A stretch of 22,509 nt of DNA from Lysobacteraceae bacterium UBA6001 (GTDB taxonomy: Bacteria; Pseudomonadota; Gammaproteobacteria; Xanthomonadales; Xanthomonadaceae): the NCBI GenBank assembly GCA_002429615.1, contig DJAN01000074.1, positions 465 through 22,973 on the forward strand, read 5' to 3'. Each line of letters starts with the position of its first letter. Position 1 is the stretch's first letter. A program made the translations under genes and the position numbers. This document shows, piece after piece, positions 15,322 to 22,509 of the stretch. The notes under the pieces are model-generated. The model was given only the letters and a program-made list of their open reading frames with translations, did not search any database and was not told the origin of the DNA.

Positions 15322-15574
15322 TCGCCTAACTCCTGTAGTGGGAAGGGTGCGCCATCGAACCGTGGACTCGACAACGCGCCATCAGCGTCCGACACGAACG
15401 GCGCACGCCGCAACCGCATGTACAGGTCAAATACGCTGACACTGACAAGCCATCTGCTTGCCGCACAAGGCGCGCGCACCGCAGTGCCATCACAAGTCAA
15501 CAAGATGCGTCAGAATTGCTGACAGCCCACCTGACTGTCATTTCACGCGCTATCTTCTGTTCCAGGAGAAGTGC
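15322..15574. promoter_or_regulatory. Divergent intergenic region between the peptide genes and xre
   Basis: A gap of 253 bases with no convincing gene. It contains an inverted repeat TGACAG-N9-CTGTCA at 15520-15540, centred about 45 bases before the xre ATG, a plausible operator. AGGAGAA at 15564-15570 is the xre ribosome site, and AGGAG (15332-15328 on minus) is that of the 45-aa peptide. Promoters for both directions should lie here, but no hexamers stood out. It reads as more AT-rich than its surroundings. Confidence 0.4.
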
Positions 15575-15937
15575 ATGGAACATGATCTTGGAAACCGGAT
15601 CAGGGGGGCACGAAGAATCGCCGGCATCACGCAAGCGGAGCTTGCTTCCATGCTGCGCGTCAGCCGCAGCGCCGTGGCGAACTGGGAGGGTGCCAGCGGC
15701 ATCTGGCCGGCGAGCGCACGCTTGTTGTCGATCGCGACACTGACCGGCGTGTCATACGAGTGGCTGGCCACTGGGCGCGGCGTGGCCAGCGATGCGACCG
15801 AGGGCTTGCCGGCGGTGCGTGGCGAGCTGATTGATGATCCGCAGGAGCTGCGCATGCTGCGCGCGTTCCGCGGCTGCCGGGTGCCGGTGCGGCGCGCGCT
15901 GGTGGACATGGCCGAGGCGCAGCGCAACCGGCGCTAG
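15575..15937 (+). CDS. XRE/Cro-family transcriptional regulator
   Basis: DNA-binding protein of 120 residues from the ATG at 15575, which has AGGAGAA just upstream; the open frame continues further upstream but without a good start. The HTH_3 domain covers about residues 5-62: LGNRIRGARRIAGITQAELA, then the recognition helix VSRSAVANWE, and ends with VSYEWLATGRG, typical of lambda-repressor-like proteins. A charged tail of about 50 residues follows, with no recognisable ligand domain. It is divergent from the leader-peptide operon and is its likely local regulator (inference). A REP-type pair separates its end from maeB. Confidence 0.85.
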   Translation: MEHDLGNRIRGARRIAGITQAELASMLRVSRSAVANWEGASGIWPASARLLSIATLTGVSYEWLATGRGVASDATEGLPAVRGELIDDPQELRMLRAFRGCRVPVRRALVDMAEAQRNRR

Positions 15938-15951
15938 CCCCGCGCCCCATT

Positions 15952-16073
15952 CTGTAGGAGCGGCTTCAGCCGCGACCGTGCGGCATCGGACGGCAGCAGG
16001 AATGATCCCCTGACATGCCGCATCGGCGCAGACGACGGTGACGCTGCGGTCGCGGCTGAAGCCGCTCCTACAG
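15952..16073. repeat. REP-type inverted repeat pair
   Basis: Two copies of a 27-base element beginning CTGTAGGAGCGGCTTCAGCC (15952-15978 and 16047-16073) lie in opposite orientation, perfectly complementary, 68 bases apart. Each has its own small hairpin (GCGGC-TTCA-GCCGC). A second nested pair, TGCGGCAT/ATGCCGCA (15979-15986, 16015-16022), lies inside. This matches the extragenic palindromes common in Pseudomonas and Xanthomonadaceae, here at a convergent gene junction. Confidence 0.85.
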
Positions 16074-16124
16074 GAAAATCAGATCGGAACAGATCAGCTC
16101 GGATTCCGGCAGAGCACAGAACCC

Positions 16125-16154
16125 CAAAACAACAAAGGCCGCCCGAAGGCGGCC
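16125..16154 (-). terminator. Rho-independent terminator of maeB
   Basis: On minus, the stem GGCCGCC/GGCGGCC (16154-16148 with 16143-16137) with tetraloop TTCG is followed by TTTGTTGTTTT. It begins 28 bases after the maeB stop. Confidence 0.85.
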
Positions 16155-16181
16155 CCTGCCAGCACTACACCCCACAGCCCA

Positions 16182-18470
16182 TCAGCCGCGCTCGGCATCC
16201 ATCTGCTTGCGGATCTGCGCATCCACGGCGGCGATCGCGGTCATGTTCATCACCCGGCGCGAGGTCGCGCTGGTGGTGAGGATATGCACCGGCTTGGAGA
16301 TGCCCATCAGGATTGGACCGATCGCCACGCCATCGGTGAACACCCGCACCAGGTTGTAGGCGATGTTCGCCGCTTCCAGGTTCGGCAGCACGAACAGGTT
16401 GGCCCGGCCCTTCAAGGTGCTGTTCGGCATGATCTTCTGCCGCAGCGCCTCGTCCCAGGCGGTATCGCCCTGCATCTCGCCGTCAATGTTCAGCTTCGGG
16501 TTGCGCTTGAGCAGCAGCTCGCGCACGTCGCGCATCTTCAGCGCATCGCGCGAGGTATGGCTGCCGAAGTTGGAGTGCGACAGCAGCGCGATCGCCGGCT
16601 CGATGCCGAACAGCTTCAGGCGATAGGCCGCCTGCAGCGTGGCCTCGGCGATCTGCTCGGCGGTCGGGTCTTCCTGCACGTGGGTGTCGAGGAAGAAGAA
16701 CGCCCCCTGCTGGTTGATCACGCCGGTCATCGCCGAGGTCGAGCTGACCCGCGGCTCCAACGGAATCACGCTGCGCACATAGCCCAGCTTCTTGTGGAAG
16801 CGGCCGACCACGCCGGTCAGCATCGCATCAGCCTCGCCCCGTGCCACCATCACCGCGGCGATCAGCGTCGGGCGCGAGCGCATCAGTTCCTTGGCCGCGC
16901 TCACGGTCACGCCGCGACGCTCGGTCAGGCGGTGGTAGTACTGCCAGTAGTCGTTGAAGCGCGGGTCATCGAGGACATTGGTGATCTCGAAGTCGTCACC
17001 GGCCTTCATGCGCAGGCCCATGCGCGTGATGCGGGTCTCGATCACGTCCGGGCGGCCGATCAGGATCGGGAAGGCCAGGCCTTCGTCGATCACGCTCTGC
17101 ACCGCGCGCAGCACCACTTCCTCCTCGCCCTCGGCATACACCACGCGCTGCTTGTCGGCGCGCGCGGCGTCGTACACCGGCTTCATCATCAGGCTGGTGC
17201 GGTAGACGAACTGGCTCAGCTGGTCGCGGTAGGCGGCCATGTCGGCGATCGGCCGGGTGGCCACGCCCGAATCCATCGCCGCCTGCGCCACCGCCGAGGA
17301 CAGCTCCACCAGCAGGCGCGGGTCGAGCGGACGCGGGATCAGGTAATCCGGCCCGAAGCTCGGGGTCTCGCCGCCATACGCGGCGCCCAGGTCCGAGGCC
17401 TCGCGGCGTGCCAGCGCGGCGATCGCGCGCACGCAGGCGATCTTCATCTCCTCGTTGATCGAGGTCGAGCCGACGTCCAGCGCACCGCGGAACAGGTACG
17501 GGAAGCACAGCACGTTGTTGATCTGGTTGGCGTAGTCCGAGCGGCCGGTGCCGATGATCGCGTCCGGGCGCACCGCGCGCGCGGCTTCCGGCATGATCTC
17601 CGGGTTCGGGTTGGCCAGCGCGAAGATCACCGGGTTCGGCGCCATCGTGGCGACCATCTCCGGGGTCAGGATGCCGGCGGCCGACAGGCCCAGGAAGATG
17701 TCCGCGCCATCGACGATCTCGGCCAGCGTGCGCTTGTCGGTATCACGCGCGTAACGCGCCTTCTCCGAATCCAGGTCGGTGCGGCCGGTGTGCAGCACGC
17801 CGTCGCGGTCATAGGCCAGGATGTTTTCCGGCTTCAGGCCCAGCGAGACCAGCATGTTCACGCAGGAGATGCCCGCCGCGCCCATGCCGGTGGTGGCGAG
17901 CTTGATTTCGCCGATCTTCTTGCCAGTGATCTCCATCGCGTTGATCACCGCCGCGCCGACGATGATCGCAGTGCCGTGCTGGTCGTCATGGAACACCGGG
18001 ATGTTCATCCGCTCGCGCAGCTTGCGCTCGACGATGAAGCACTCCGGCGCCTTGATGTCTTCCAGGTTGATGCCGCCGAAGGTCGGCTCCAGCGAGGCGA
18101 TGATGTCGACCAGCTTGTCCGGGTCCTGCTCGTTGACCTCGATGTCGAACACGTCGATGCCGGCGAACTTCTGGAACAGCACGCCCTTGCCTTCCATCAC
18201 CGGCTTGCCGGCGAGCGGGCCGATGTTGCCCAGGCCCAGCACCGCGGTGCCGTTGGAGATCACCGCCACCAGGTTGCCGCGCGCGGTGAGCTCGCTGGCC
18301 TGCTGCGGATCCTCGACGATGGCCTGGCAGGCGAAGGCCACGCCCGGCGAGTAGGCCAGCGACAGGTCGCGCTGGGTCAGCATCGGCTTGGTCGCGATGA
18401 CCTTGATCTTGCCCGCCGGGGCCATGCGGTGGTAGTCGAGGGCGGCGTTCTTGAACTCGTCGTTGGACAT
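16182..18470 (-). CDS. maeB: NADP-dependent malic enzyme (MaeB type)
   Basis: Oxidatively decarboxylates malate to pyruvate and CO2 with reduction of NADP, in the cytoplasm. It has 762 residues from the ATG at 18470 (E. coli MaeB 759). The frame extends about 39 codons upstream, but that part is low-complexity and crosses the probable promoter. Order: malic enzyme N-terminal domain with YSPGVA (40-45) and HDDQHGTA (161-168), NAD(P)-binding domain with GMGAAG (195-200), and from about residue 430 a C-terminal phosphotransacetylase-like domain, regulatory in this class. Next to dctA it supplies pyruvate from imported dicarboxylates. Identity is firm; cofactor preference is inferred from the class. 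Confidence 0.93.
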   Translation of the reverse strand: MSNDEFKNAALDYHRMAPAGKIKVIATKPMLTQRDLSLAYSPGVAFACQAIVEDPQQASELTARGNLVAVISNGTAVLGLGNIGPLAGKPVMEGKGVLFQKFAGIDVFDIEVNEQDPDKLVDIIASLEPTFGGINLEDIKAPECFIVERKLRERMNIPVFHDDQHGTAIIVGAAVINAMEITGKKIGEIKLATTGMGAAGISCVNMLVSLGLKPENILAYDRDGVLHTGRTDLDSEKARYARDTDKRTLAEIVDGADIFLGLSAAGILTPEMVATMAPNPVIFALANPNPEIMPEAARAVRPDAIIGTGRSDYANQINNVLCFPYLFRGALDVGSTSINEEMKIACVRAIAALARREASDLGAAYGGETPSFGPDYLIPRPLDPRLLVELSSAVAQAAMDSGVATRPIADMAAYRDQLSQFVYRTSLMMKPVYDAARADKQRVVYAEGEEEVVLRAVQSVIDEGLAFPILIGRPDVIETRITRMGLRMKAGDDFEITNVLDDPRFNDYWQYYHRLTERRGVTVSAAKELMRSRPTLIAAVMVARGEADAMLTGVVGRFHKKLGYVRSVIPLEPRVSSTSAMTGVINQQGAFFFLDTHVQEDPTAEQIAEATLQAAYRLKLFGIEPAIALLSHSNFGSHTSRDALKMRDVRELLLKRNPKLNIDGEMQGDTAWDEALRQKIMPNSTLKGRANLFVLPNLEAANIAYNLVRVFTDGVAIGPILMGISKPVHILTTSATSRRVMNMTAIAAVDAQIRKQMDAERG

Positions 18471-18517
18471 CGAGATTTCTGCGTGATCTTGGGCGCGGGC
18501 GCGGCGCGAGGGGGACG

Positions 18518-18577
18518 ATTCTACCCCCACGGGGTGACGGGCTGGCTGTCGCGCAGCTGTCGGCGGAGCCGTGGGGG
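18518..18577 (-). promoter_or_regulatory. maeB promoter region with flanking inverted repeat
   Basis: On minus, TAGAAT (18523-18518) forms a -10-like box about 47 bases before the maeB ATG. Touching it upstream is one arm of a perfect 9-base inverted repeat, CCCCCACGG (18524-18532) and CCGTGGGGG (18569-18577), 36 bases apart. The arrangement suggests a regulator site around the -10 and -35 region; no regulator is identified. Confidence 0.35.
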
Positions 18578-18595
18578 CATGCTGCAATGCGGCGC

Positions 18596-18621
18596 GGCCG
18601 CGCCCTGCAAGGGTCGCGGCC
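18596..18621 (-). terminator. Hairpin after dctA, possible weak terminator
   Basis: The stem GGCCGCG/CGCGGCC (18596-18602, 18615-18621) continues into CCCT/AGGG around a three-base loop, with one bulged base. It lies 14 bases after the dctA stop. There is no T-run, so it may be weak, factor-dependent, or only a GC-rich palindrome. Confidence 0.35.
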
Positions 18622-18635
18622 GGCCGGAAAACACG

Positions 18636-19997
18636 TCAGTCCGGGCTCTTTTCGTCGGTGGGGACGAAGGCCGCGGCAAGCGCGGGCGGCGCCGCATACG
18701 GATCCTCGCCCTGGTCGAGCACGCGCGCCAGCTGCTCGCGGTCCAGCGCGTTCTCCCAGCGCGACACCACCACCGTGGCCACCGCGTTGCCGACGAAGTT
18801 GGTCAGCGAACGGCATTCGCTCATGAAGCGGTCCACGCCGAGGATCAGCGCCATGCCGGCCACCGGCACTTCCGGCACCACCGACAGCGTCGCCGCCAGG
18901 GTGATGAAGCCGGCACCGGTCACGCCGGCCGCGCCCTTGGAGCTGAGCATCGCCACCAGCAGCAGGGTGATCTGGTGGCCGAGGGTCAACTCGGTATTGG
19001 TGGCCTGGGCGATGAACAGCGCCGCCAGGGTCATGTAGATGTTGGTGCCGTCGAGGTTGAACGAGTAGCCGGTGGGCACGACCAGGCCGACCACCGACTT
19101 GCTGCAGCCGGCCTTCTCCATCTTCTCCATCAGCGACGGCAGCGCCGACTCCGACGAGGAAGTGCCCAGCACCAGCAGCAGCTCGGCCTTGAGATAGCGG
19201 ATCAGCTTGATCACCGAGAAACCGCACAGGCGCGCCACCAGGCCCAGGATCACCAGCACGAACAGCAGCGAGCTGATGTAGAACGAGCCCACCAGCCACG
19301 CCAGGTTGATCAGCGAGGCGACGCCGTACTTACCGATGGTGAAGGCGATCGCGCCGAACGCACCGACCGGCGCGGCGCGCATCAGGATGTGCACCAGGCG
19401 GAACACCGGCGCGGTCAGCGCCTCCAGGAAGTTCTGGATCGGCTTGCCGCGCTCGCCCACCATCGCCAGCGCGATGCCGAACAGCACCGCCACGAACAGG
19501 GTCTGCAGGATGTTGCCGTCCACGAACGCGCTGACCAGCGTGTTCGGGATGATGTCCATCAGGAAGCCGACCAGGGTCAGGTCGTGCGACTTCTCGACGT
19601 AGCTGTGTACCGCCGTCTGGTCGAGATCGGCGACGTTCACGTTCATGCCCGCGCCCGGCTGCACCACGTGGGCGACGATCATGCCGATCACCAGCGCCAG
19701 CGTGGAGAAGAACAGGAAGTACACCATCGCCTTGGCGAACACGCGGCCGACGGTGCGCAGCTGGGTCATGCCGGCGATGCCGGTGACGATGGTCAGGAAG
19801 ATGACCGGGGTGATGATCATCTTCACCAGCTTGATGAAGGCGTCACCCAGCGGCTTGAGCGACTCACCCAGCGCCGGCTCATAGTGGCCGAGGATGGCGC
19901 CAAGCACGATCGCCACGACGACCTGGAAATACAGCTGCCGGTACAGCGGCAGCTTCGGGGGAGGGGTGTATGGGCCAGGGGTCGTGGCGATGTGCAT
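18636..19997 (-). CDS. dctA: C4-dicarboxylate transporter DctA
   Basis: Proton- or sodium-coupled importer of succinate, fumarate and malate in the inner membrane (dicarboxylate/amino acid:cation symporter family). It has 453 residues (E. coli 428), with eight membrane segments expected. The re-entrant loop serine motif is GTSSSES (278-284) and the substrate motif is [10 protein letters not shown] (314-323); both are intact and of DctA rather than glutamate-transporter type. The start ATG has GGAG 9 bases upstream. It is divergent from the porin and dctB genes, and maeB lies downstream on the same strand after 165 bases with its own promoter candidate. No sigma-54 -24/-12 site was found upstream by eye. 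Confidence 0.93.
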   Translation of the reverse strand: MHIATTPGPYTPPPKLPLYRQLYFQVVVAIVLGAILGHYEPALGESLKPLGDAFIKLVKMIITPVIFLTIVTGIAGMTQLRTVGRVFAKAMVYFLFFSTLALVIGMIVAHVVQPGAGMNVNVADLDQTAVHSYVEKSHDLTLVGFLMDIIPNTLVSAFVDGNILQTLFVAVLFGIALAMVGERGKPIQNFLEALTAPVFRLVHILMRAAPVGAFGAIAFTIGKYGVASLINLAWLVGSFYISSLLFVLVILGLVARLCGFSVIKLIRYLKAELLLVLGTSSSESALPSLMEKMEKAGCSKSVVGLVVPTGYSFNLDGTNIYMTLAALFIAQATNTELTLGHQITLLLVAMLSSKGAAGVTGAGFITLAATLSVVPEVPVAGMALILGVDRFMSECRSLTNFVGNAVATVVVSRWENALDREQLARVLDQGEDPYAAPPALAAAFVPTDEKSPD

Positions 19998-20229
19998 GGC
20001 GGAACTCCAAGCGGACGGCGCGCCGGTTGGCGCTCCTGCGGCGCACTTTTTAGCCCAGGGACGGGCGGGTGGCGGATAACCTATTGGTACTAGATCGCTG
20101 ATCCATCACGCGAGCGCCCCCTAGAATCCAGATTCCGGCACACCGGCCGTTATCGGGATGCATTGATCCACGCATCCCCCGGCCGCCCCCACGCCGCCGG
20201 TTGTCCTCCATCACGAAAGATTTCCCGCC
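19998..20229. promoter_or_regulatory. Divergent dctA-porin promoter region
   Basis: A gap of 232 bases without a gene. For the porin, a -10-like TAGAAT at 20122-20127 has TGATCC 17 bases upstream (20099-20104). The resulting leader of about 95 bases contains the stem GGGATGC/GCATCCC (20155-20161, 20172-20178; 10-base loop). At 20077-20095 a sequence with an ACC-N4-GGT dyad resembles the smeO-smeRo repeats. No consensus sigma-54 site was seen in either direction. Confidence 0.4.
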
Positions 20230-21411
20230 ATGAAGCCAACCGCCCTGTTCACCGCGCTCGCCGGCACCCTGTGCCTGGGTGCCCTGCCCGTCGCAGCCGC
20301 CGCCGCCGACTTCGACAACTGGCCCACCAAGTACACCTTCGACGACGGCACCGAGCTGGCCGGCACGCTCAACTTCGCCTATGACACCAACGACTTCTCC
20401 GGCGACGACCGCCTGGAGGACGACAACGGCATGCGCCGGCGCGAGTTCGGCGCCACGCTGAAGAAGAAGGGCGTGTACGACGCCATGGTGTACTTCGACT
20501 TCGAAGCCCACACCTGGCTGGACGTGTTCCTGCGCATGGAGACCAAGGCGCTGTTCGGCAGCGACTTCGGCCGCATCCGTGTCGGCTACATGAAGACGCC
20601 GGTGGGCCTGGACGGCAACACCAGCTCGCGCGCCACCAGCTTCATGGAAGTGGCGCTGCCGGTGCAGGCGTTCTATGCCGGTCGTCGTACCGGCGTGGAA
20701 TGGACCTTCGAGCAGCCGAAGTACTTCCTGCAGGCCGGTGCCTACGGCGGCAAGGACCTGCAGGGCGACAACCCCGGCACCATGCAGGCCGTGCGCGGCG
20801 TGTGGACGCCGATCAAGGCCAACGGCGACGTGCTGCACCTGGGCCTGTCGGCCTCGGTGGAGAACCCGCGCGGTTACCACAACGGCCTGGACCAGCACTT
20901 CGATCCGAGCGGCCGCCTGCGCGCGCGTCCGGAAGCCGGCCTGACCGACATCCGTCTGGTCGATTCCGGCTCGCTCACCCCGGTCGACCAGATCCGGCGT
21001 GCCGGCTTCGAGGGCATCTGGATCCACGGCCCGTTCTCGCTGCAGGGCGAGGCGCTGCAGGCCAAGATCACCCGTGACGACGGCCTCTCGGACTACAGCG
21101 CCAACGGCCAGTACCTCTACGGCAGCTGGATCCTCACCGGCGAGTCGCGGCCGTATGCCGGCGGCGCGGTGGCCAACATCAAGCCCGCGCACGACTACGG
21201 CGCGGTGGAACTGCTGGCGCGCTACAGCCGCCTGGACCTGCAGGACAACGGCATCGACGGCGGCCGCCAGCACGACTGGACCTTCGGCGCGAACTGGTAC
21301 CTGACCAGCCACTTCAAGTTCCAGGCCAACTACGTCAAGGCCGATGCCAGCCGTCGCGGCATCCACACCACGCCGGATATCTGGGAACTGCGCGCGCAGG
21401 TGATGTTCTAA
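20230..21411 (+). CDS. OprO/OprP-family outer-membrane porin
   Basis: Outer-membrane beta-barrel of 393 residues. The signal peptide (1 to about 26, MKPTALFTALAGTLCLG then an Ala-rich end) is followed by alternating strands and a C-terminal phenylalanine (RAQVMF), the usual barrel assembly signal. The order of strands, GRIRVGYMKTPVGLDG and AFYAGRRTGVEWTFEQP resemble the phosphate-selective porins OprO/OprP. That family also carries other anions, and the position between dctA and dctB points to dicarboxylate passage (inference). The ribosome site is weak. A long hairpin separates it from dctB. Family likely, substrate unknown. Confidence 0.85.
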   Translation: MKPTALFTALAGTLCLGALPVAAAAADFDNWPTKYTFDDGTELAGTLNFAYDTNDFSGDDRLEDDNGMRRREFGATLKKKGVYDAMVYFDFEAHTWLDVFLRMETKALFGSDFGRIRVGYMKTPVGLDGNTSSRATSFMEVALPVQAFYAGRRTGVEWTFEQPKYFLQAGAYGGKDLQGDNPGTMQAVRGVWTPIKANGDVLHLGLSASVENPRGYHNGLDQHFDPSGRLRARPEAGLTDIRLVDSGSLTPVDQIRRAGFEGIWIHGPFSLQGEALQAKITRDDGLSDYSANGQYLYGSWILTGESRPYAGGAVANIKPAHDYGAVELLARYSRLDLQDNGIDGGRQHDWTFGANWYLTSHFKFQANYVKADASRRGIHTTPDIWELRAQVMF

Positions 21412-21429
21412 GCCGGTACCGCTCCCCCG

Positions 21430-21479
21430 ATGCGCCGCGCGCCCGGGCTACCGCGTGTAGTCCGGGCGCCGCGGCGCAT
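21430..21479. terminator. Long hairpin between the porin gene and dctB
   Basis: A nearly perfect stem of about 22 pairs: 21430-21451 with 21457-21479, one bulged base and one G-T pair, loop CGCGT. It begins 18 bases after the porin stop. No T-run follows in the plus direction. It may act as a terminator or mRNA-end stabiliser for the porin, limiting read-through into dctB. Confidence 0.5.
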
Positions 21480-21482
21480 ATC

Positions 21483-21488
21483 TATATA
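21483..21488 (+). promoter_or_regulatory. -10-like TATATA upstream of dctB
   Basis: TATATA follows the long hairpin and lies 35 bases before the dctB ATG. It would allow dctB to be transcribed independently of the porin. No -35 was recognised, and the hairpin occupies that position. Confidence 0.3.
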
Positions 21489-21523
21489 GTGGCGGCCAGC
21501 TTCCGTCCGCCCTGCTCCGCCGC

Positions 21524-22509
21524 ATGCCCCTCGCGCGCCGCCCCCGCCTGTTCCTGATCCTGCTGCTGGTCGGCGGCGGCATGCTGCTGTCGATGGCCGC
21601 CGCGTCGCATTACGCCGAACGCCGCGCCCTGCAGGAAGAAAGCGCCAGCGTGCGGCGCCAGCTGGACCTCTACGCGCAGGCGCTGCAACAGCGCATCGAC
21701 CGCTACCGCACGCTGCCGCAGGTGCTGGCACTGGACCCGGAACTGCGCACCGCGGTGGATCATCCGCTCAGTGCCGGGGAAGTCGCCCACCTCAACGCCA
21801 AGCTGGAGGATGCCAACCGCATCACCCAGTCCTCCACGCTGACCCTGATCGATCGTCACGGCCGTGCGCTGGCGGCCAGCAACTGGCGCGATCCGCGCAG
21901 CAACGTCGGCGTCGACTACAGCTTCCGCCCGTATGTGCAGCAGGCACTGGCGCAGGGCAGCGGGCGCTTCTACGGCATCGGCATGACCACCGGCGAGCCG
22001 GGCTACTTCCTGTCCCAGGCGCTGCACGACGACGCCGGCCAGGTCAGCGGCATCATCGTGATCAAGATCGCGTTGGCCGCGCTGGAGCGCGAATGGCTGC
22101 AGACGCCGGACATCGTGATGGCCTCCGATGCTCACGACGTGGTGTTCCTGGCCAGCCGCCCGGAATGGCGCTATCGCCTGCTCGATCCACTGGACCGGCG
22201 CGAGCGCGCCGAGCTGGAAGCCACCCGCCAGTACGCCGGCCAGGTGCTGCTGCCGCTGCACGCGCGCTTCCGCGCCGCGCCCGGCGAGGGCAGCCGGCTC
22301 GCGCATGTGGACGAACCCGCGCTATCCACGCCGGTGCTGTGGCAGAGCCTGGACGTCGCCGATTCCGGCTGGCGCCTGCACCTGCTGCATGACGTGTCCG
22401 GGGCGGTAGGCGCCGGCCGCAGCGCCGCGCTCGCGGCCGGCGGCAGCTGGCTGGCGCTGTCGCTGCTGGTGCTGTTCGTCGAACAGCGCCGGCGCCTGGC
22501 CGCGCTGCG
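21524..22509 (+). CDS. dctB: C4-dicarboxylate sensor histidine kinase DctB (N-terminal part)
   Basis: Membrane sensor kinase that detects dicarboxylates in the periplasm and, in studied bacteria, phosphorylates DctD to activate dctA. The window ends after 328 codons, before the kinase core. Visible are membrane segment 1 (residues 8-27), a periplasmic double-PDC sensor domain with the DctB-type stretches TLIDRHGRALAASNW, FRPYVQQAL, GRFYGIGMTTGEPGYFLS and SGIIVIKI, and membrane segment 2 (about 302-320), after which a signalling helix starts (EQRRRLAAL). No clear ribosome site precedes the ATG; the N-terminus (ARRPRLFLILLLVGGG) supports it. dctD would be expected just beyond the window. The dctA neighbour supports the name. 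Confidence 0.88.
   Translation, partial: MPLARRPRLFLILLLVGGGMLLSMAAASHYAERRALQEESASVRRQLDLYAQALQQRIDRYRTLPQVLALDPELRTAVDHPLSAGEVAHLNAKLEDANRITQSSTLTLIDRHGRALAASNWRDPRSNVGVDYSFRPYVQQALAQGSGRFYGIGMTTGEPGYFLSQALHDDAGQVSGIIVIKIALAALEREWLQTPDIVMASDAHDVVFLASRPEWRYRLLDPLDRRERAELEATRQYAGQVLLPLHARFRAAPGEGSRLAHVDEPALSTPVLWQSLDVADSGWRLHLLHDVSGAVGAGRSAALAAGGSWLALSLLVLFVEQRRRLAAL

Noticed and set aside
15309..15503. 64-codon minus-strand frame in the xre-peptide gap
   Set aside because: Overlaps the start and ribosome site of the 45-aa peptide gene in another frame and has no recognisable features.
10627..15937. Lantibiotic or other modified-peptide cluster
   Set aside because: No LanM, radical SAM, YcaO or similar enzyme lies in the locus.
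16038..20093. Open frame of about 1,350 codons on plus opposite maeB and dctA
   Set aside because: Same reason: antisense of two clear genes, with low-complexity His/Arg/Gln/Asp content.
19998..20229. Sigma-54 promoter for dctA or the porin, expected where DctB/DctD act
   Set aside because: Checked both strands by eye for TGGCAC-N5-TTGC; only poor GG-N10-GC matches were found. A matrix scan could still find a weak one.

Overview
This window looks like chromosomal DNA of a high-GC gammaproteobacterium of the Xanthomonadaceae, most likely Stenotrophomonas. The main reason is the layout at the left end. A TolC gene, a protein-isoaspartate methyltransferase-like gene and a TetR gene stand divergent from a lipoprotein adaptor and an RND pump, which is the order of the published S. 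maltophilia cluster tolCSm-pcm-smeRo-smeO-smeP. All identifications come from reading motifs and layout; no database search was run.

Layout. (1) 1-5590: efflux locus, with smeP (cut by the window edge) and smeO on minus, and smeRo-pcm-tolC on plus, ending in a strong terminator. Two operator-like direct repeats lie between the divergent halves. (2) 5614-10556: envelope genes. waaA (Kdo transferase, minus) is divergent from an lpxL-like lipid A acyltransferase (plus). A minus-strand operon follows: zf-CHCC protein, family-4 glycosyltransferase, O-antigen ligase/polymerase-like membrane protein. (3) 10627-15937: a peptide-export island. On minus, in transcription order, it holds a 45-aa double-glycine-leader peptide with an embedded lipobox, a translationally overlapping multi-pass membrane protein, a 62-aa ColV-like leader peptide, an HlyD/CvaA-type adaptor and a C39-peptidase ABC transporter. 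A divergent XRE-type regulator lies on plus. This is the least ordinary part of the window. (4) 15938-16181: a REP-type inverted pair and the maeB terminator. (5) 16182-22509: C4-dicarboxylate use: malic enzyme MaeB and transporter DctA on minus, then an OprO/OprP-like porin and the start of the sensor kinase DctB on plus.

How the parts fit. TolC is probably the outer-membrane channel for SmeOP and may also serve the peptide exporter, because no other outer-membrane factor is visible here. The C39 ATPase should cut both leader peptides after Gly-Gly or Gly-Ala while exporting them, and the XRE protein is the obvious candidate regulator. DctB should sense dicarboxylates, the porin and DctA bring them in, and MaeB converts malate to pyruvate.

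No tRNA, rRNA, CRISPR array, insertion sequence or prophage gene was seen. No stretch longer than 300 bases lacks a gene; the longest gaps (15322-15574, 15938-16181, 19998-20229) are described as features.
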